Positions 38,439-41,187 of a stretch of 41,187 nt of DNA are shown one piece after another. Both the position numbers and the translations under genes were made by a program. Numbering within the stretch: the first letter of the stretch is position 1; every line of letters begins with the position of its first letter. Source of the stretch: Chara braunii (lineage: Eukaryota; Streptophyta; Charophyceae; Charales; Characeae); NCBI GenBank assembly GCA_003427395.1, contig BFEA01000004.1, forward strand, positions 5,563,706 to 5,604,892, read 5' to 3'. The notes under the pieces were generated by a model. It had not been told where the DNA came from. It did not search any database and saw only the letters and a program-made list of their open reading frames with translations.

Positions 38439-39146
38439 GGACGTTGAAGTCTGTGACAGCCATCAAAGTCAAACCTCTTGACTTTTCTCAAGGCCCTGGA
38501 TAATGGAGCTTGGCTTCATGGCCATAAAGGGTTGACTGCCACCACAGGCCGAAACCTGTGTATCACCCACTCGACGCAGGGTGTAGAAAAGGGTGTGGTT
38601 CTCAACCGTCGTGGCGGTTATGTAGCGTCGAGAGATTAACCCCTTAAGGCGCGTGTCATCCGACACTTGCATGTCGAATGCGACCCTCGATATCATCAAG
38701 GACCACACGATTATGGGTACAACATAGTATGCCATCATTGCGACTGCTTGCGAATGTTTGCATGGCTAATCAATATGAGAAAGCCTTGCATCCGTGTAGT
38801 TTTATATTAAGTCATGCGCGTGATGCCTAAACGATTTCCGTAGCAGAAGGTTATGGGTTGGATACTGAAGGGACTAAGAGTGTTTTGTTTCGTGTGAGTG
38901 ATCTGACTTTTTGTTTTGGCGTGGTGTAATGCGTGGTAAAAATGACGCATCGTAGTCGACCGATGATGACTCGCGCTTGGGACTTCAGCCTCCCAGCGCG
39001 TCGGCTTACGTACGGGTCCGATAGAGGTGTGGAACCACGCGTACCCCTTATGCTACAGCATACGAGAAAATGCCCTCGGCTGGTCCACCTCTGCGATTGC
39101 ATGTAAAAACTTTCATATTGTGGACTGGTAGCTCGGCGGGGATACG
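38439..39146. other. No gene recognised
   Basis: Mixed sequence. The right part (from about 39050, TATGCTACAGCATACGAGAA) is the start of leader copy C, matching ATACTACAGCGAATGAGCAA at 32351. Confidence 0.4.
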
Positions 39147-39147
39147 C

Positions 39148-39235
39148 CCACCTAAGGGATGGTGACAGCTCCCGCAGGTGGAGGTAAGTTGTACCTCACG
39201 TGCCCCTATCCTGTCGTAGGGGTTCGCGAGAGGTA
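39148..39235 (+). other. Structured leader module, copy C
   Basis: Hairpin 1: CCACCT (39148-39153) with AGGTGG (39176-39181), perfect, around GGTGACA. Hairpin 2: outer stem TACCTC (39192-39197) with GAGGTA (39230-39235), and inner stem CCCCTA (39203-39208) with TAGGGG (39217-39222) around TCCTGTCG. Followed by GGCTGGCACACTTGGTCAAA. Confidence 0.65.
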
Positions 39236-39398
39236 TGGCTGGCACACTTGGTCAAAGCGGCAACACTCTACGACTAAAGTCCTGTCGAATGTTGTGTGAC
39301 CACCCAAGGGATCATCCATGGTGTTGTATGTTGGGTCCTGGCCTATGAGGGGTTGCCTGATACATTTAGCGGTCTAATGGGGATGTAGGTACGAGTTT

Positions 39399-39671
39399 GT
39401 GGTTAGACTGCTCATGTGTGTTGGTTACCTTAGGCTCTGCTATGGGGGGGTAAGGACCTTAGGGCGGATGGGGTCCGTTTGGGGGAGCGTTAGCTTGGGA
39501 CAAGCTCTGCTGGAGGATATCGGTAGGGAACCTACAGTAGGGGATTGCCTTAAGGGACCTGGTAAGAGGGGTGTTAGTGGACAGACTCTGGTGGAGGAAA
39601 CCGTTGGGAAACCTGCGGTAGAGGCTGTCAGAGGCGGATCCTCCAAGATACGAAGGTTTGTAGATAGGTAA
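39399..39671 (+). CDS. Unrecognised ORF with an internal repeat
   Basis: 90 codons, glycine/valine/arginine-rich, after leader copy C. SLGQALLEDIGREPTV and SGQTLVEETVGKPAV are two diverged copies of one motif about 33 residues apart, so the stretch arose by internal duplication. Its position after a retroelement leader suggests a gag remnant. There is no family match. Confidence 0.3.
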   Translation: MVRLLMCVGYLRLCYGGVRTLGRMGSVWGSVSLGQALLEDIGREPTVGDCLKGPGKRGVSGQTLVEETVGKPAVEAVRGGSSKIRRFVDR

Positions 39672-39746
39672 CTGTCATGGGTTAAAAAACCGACCTCTAC
39701 AACACCCAGGACTTAAAAAAAGAAAAAAAAAAGGAAAGAACTTCAT

Positions 39747-39821
39747 TTCTCTCCCATTGACTTCCATTGATTGCTTAAAAAAAAAAAAAAAAAAAAAAAG
39801 TCTCTCCCATTTACTTCCATT
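39747..39821. repeat. Poly(A) insertion scar with a 21-bp flanking duplication
   Basis: TCTCTCCCATTGACTTCCATT (39748-39768) recurs as TCTCTCCCATTTACTTCCATT (39801-39821). Between them lies only GATTGCTT plus 23 A and one G. This is the arrangement left by a severely 5'-truncated poly(A) retrotransposition, comparable with the U6 case at 4036-4192. Confidence 0.65.
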
Positions 39822-40963
39822 CTCTCTAGACCGCTGTTGGTGGGCAGCATCCCCTCCTCGTAGCAAACTCTGATCATCTTTCTGACACGTTCTTCCTCTG
39901 GCCGATAGTCACTTTGAACTTGGGCGCTTGCATCCCTGTCTCCTTCTGTAGCTGGACCTTGTTCCACGAGAGGTGGTTAACGGAGGCCCTAATTTTCAGA
40001 CAACTTGTCAGGCCATTTATAACAAAATCCAATAGTCAAACTTGCCACCAAGTCATAGAGTAGAGACCATAGTTACTAACTGCAAAAAAAAAAAAAAAAA
40101 AAACCTATAAAACAGCAAGGCAAAAGTGCACTTTCATGCAAATTTTCCCAACATTTAGTTTCAGAAATCTTAGCAGAGGAAATTCCAATGCTCCAAATGA
40201 GACCAAATTTGGTACACAACAACCTTGAACCAAAACAAAAACAGGCAAAAAAAAAAAAAACGCATAAAATTTGACCCCCAAACCCAAATTTCAATTTTGG
40301 ACCTGTTAGTCAGGAGCTGAAACTGGGGGTCCCCGTTAACCATGTGCGGGTTCCGCCTCCATCTTCGTGACTCCGTTCACCTGCTCCTGGTACCAGGGAG
40401 ATGTATCTACTTCGCACACAAGGCCTACACTTGCAACCAATTCGTGAGTAACACAACAACACGTGGCAGGGAGGCACGGTTAAGGATGAAATTCTAGTTG
40501 CTGGTATCATCGGCTATGCGCCATTCGCCATAGTTCGGGTTGGATCCCACAGGCCCGCAGTAGCTTTGCGCCTAGAAAACATCCGCCAGCACAAATCATG
40601 GCCGTCAGGAATGGGCAAGAGAAAAGGGAGTTCACTGCCACAACATATTTCCGCATGTCAGCGGGTTTAGGTTACCAGATCAGGAAGACTTGCCCTTTCA
40701 GGCAAGTGTGCCTCCTCTTTTTCAGAACGTCCAATCCCTATGCCTCCTTTCCGCACGGGATGGCTGAATCAAGAGGGGAGCCTGGGGCCTACCATGTTCT
40801 TTTGGCGCAATATTTTGGAAATTGGAGTGCCACGGAGGAATTTCCCATGTTGACGCTATGTGGAAACGTCCTCCCAAAGTTTTCCAAGCCCCTCCCCCTA
40901 CGGCCTGTGGGGTCTGAAAAAATCCCTCAGCGCCTATCCATATGCCTTTTTTTTTTTTTTTTT
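39822..40963. other. No gene confidently recognised; A-runs
   Basis: A-runs lie at 40083-40102 and 40248-40260. The minus frame at 39743-39967 starts MEQGPATEGDRDASAQVQSD and is protein-like for about 55 residues before it hits the poly(A) scar. A plus frame at 40598-40966 (122 codons) is open and mixed but unassigned. Confidence 0.4.
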
Positions 40964-40979
40964 TAAACCACCAGTACCT
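40964..40979 (+). repeat. TIR-like motif TAAACCACCAGTACCT next to a T-run
   Basis: It matches the left TIR of the element at 27653 at 14 of 16 bases and directly follows a T18 run (40947-40964). No opposite end was found before the window stops. Confidence 0.45.
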
Positions 40980-40994
40980 CGCCCTGCTATTGAG

Positions 40995-41040
40995 TCCGAG
41001 CCTCGGCCGACCGGTATGTTGAGCCTTGCCGAGGCTCGGA
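40995..41040. repeat. Perfect 13-bp inverted repeat
   Basis: TCCGAGCCTCGGC (40995-41007) and GCCGAGGCTCGGA (41028-41040) are exact inverse complements with a 20-base spacer. Confidence 0.92.
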
Positions 41041-41154
41041 ACTACTGGTTCTTCACTTCCCAGGCCTAGCGCGAGAAAAAAACGGGAACAAAAACTAGGA
41101 AAAAAATAGAAAAAGCAAAAAGAAAAAAAAATAAAGCTGTTATTTCTGTTGGCG

Positions 41155-41156
<2 letters not shown>

Positions 41157-41187
<31 letters not shown>
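41157..41187 (+). repeat. (GA)n microsatellite at the window edge
   Basis: AG/GA run of 31 bases that is cut by the end of the window. A contig end in a microsatellite would suggest an assembly break. Confidence 0.95.

Noticed and set aside
1-41187. A novel defence or biosynthetic gene cluster
   Set aside because: Only one host gene end is supportable; everything else is repeat, element remnant or unrecognised non-coding sequence.

Overview
The window looks like nuclear DNA from a large, repeat-rich genome of a green plant or streptophyte alga. A charophyte such as Chara is my best guess, but this is inference. The support is: (1) two exons with canonical splice sites that encode the C-terminus of a land-plant-type WD40 protein; (2) U6 snRNA pseudogenes; (3) a fragment of a plant-type mitochondrial nad6 gene; (4) decayed Ty3/gypsy retroelements, tRNA-derived SINEs and TIR elements; (5) very abundant (GA)n and (GT)n microsatellites. 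There is no bacterial operon, rRNA, CRISPR array or intact mobile system. Most open reading frames here are repeat translations or chance.

Region by region. 1-2378: microsatellites and small local duplications, probably intron or 5' flank of the host gene. 2379-5435: the last two visible exons of the WD40 gene around a 2.8-kb intron. That intron carries two U6 retro-pseudogenes, a SINE and a coding-like island on the minus strand. 5436-9570: 3' flank with several tandem duplications and two weak candidate exons. 9574-12840: a GC-rich foldback, a SINE and microsatellites. 12840-12963: an assembly gap followed by a 38-base Nextera mate-pair junction, so the join here is suspect. 12964-16430: low-complexity DNA and two minus-strand SINEs. 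16520-17450: a minus-strand retroelement with a gag fragment in two tandem copies and an iMet-type primer-binding site. 17450-19900: unrecognised sequence plus a long (GA)n. 19920-20104: nuclear copy of mitochondrial nad6. 20105-23800: AT-rich DNA with a 163-168-bp tandem repeat.

24650-33460 is one decayed Ty3/gypsy element, read in the order gag (zinc knuckle), protease, pre-RT, RT, RNase H. It has been broken twice: by a 596-bp TA-flanked TIR element placed inside the RT, and by a 3.7-kb LTR-like segment placed at the RT/RNase H boundary. No integrase is visible downstream.

33460-41187 holds more fragments: a 478-bp TIR element with a perfect 8-bp target duplication, two more copies of a structured retroelement leader, SINEs, and a poly(A) insertion scar. 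The window ends inside a (GA)n tract.

I did not find a new multi-gene biological system. The most interesting signals are: a leader module present in three diverged copies that keeps two hairpins while changing their stem sequences (RNA-structure covariation); the TA-flanked TIR element with matched A29/T29 arms; a 31-bp duplication of the RT catalytic motif; and a half-length U6 retrocopy with a 32-33-bp target duplication.
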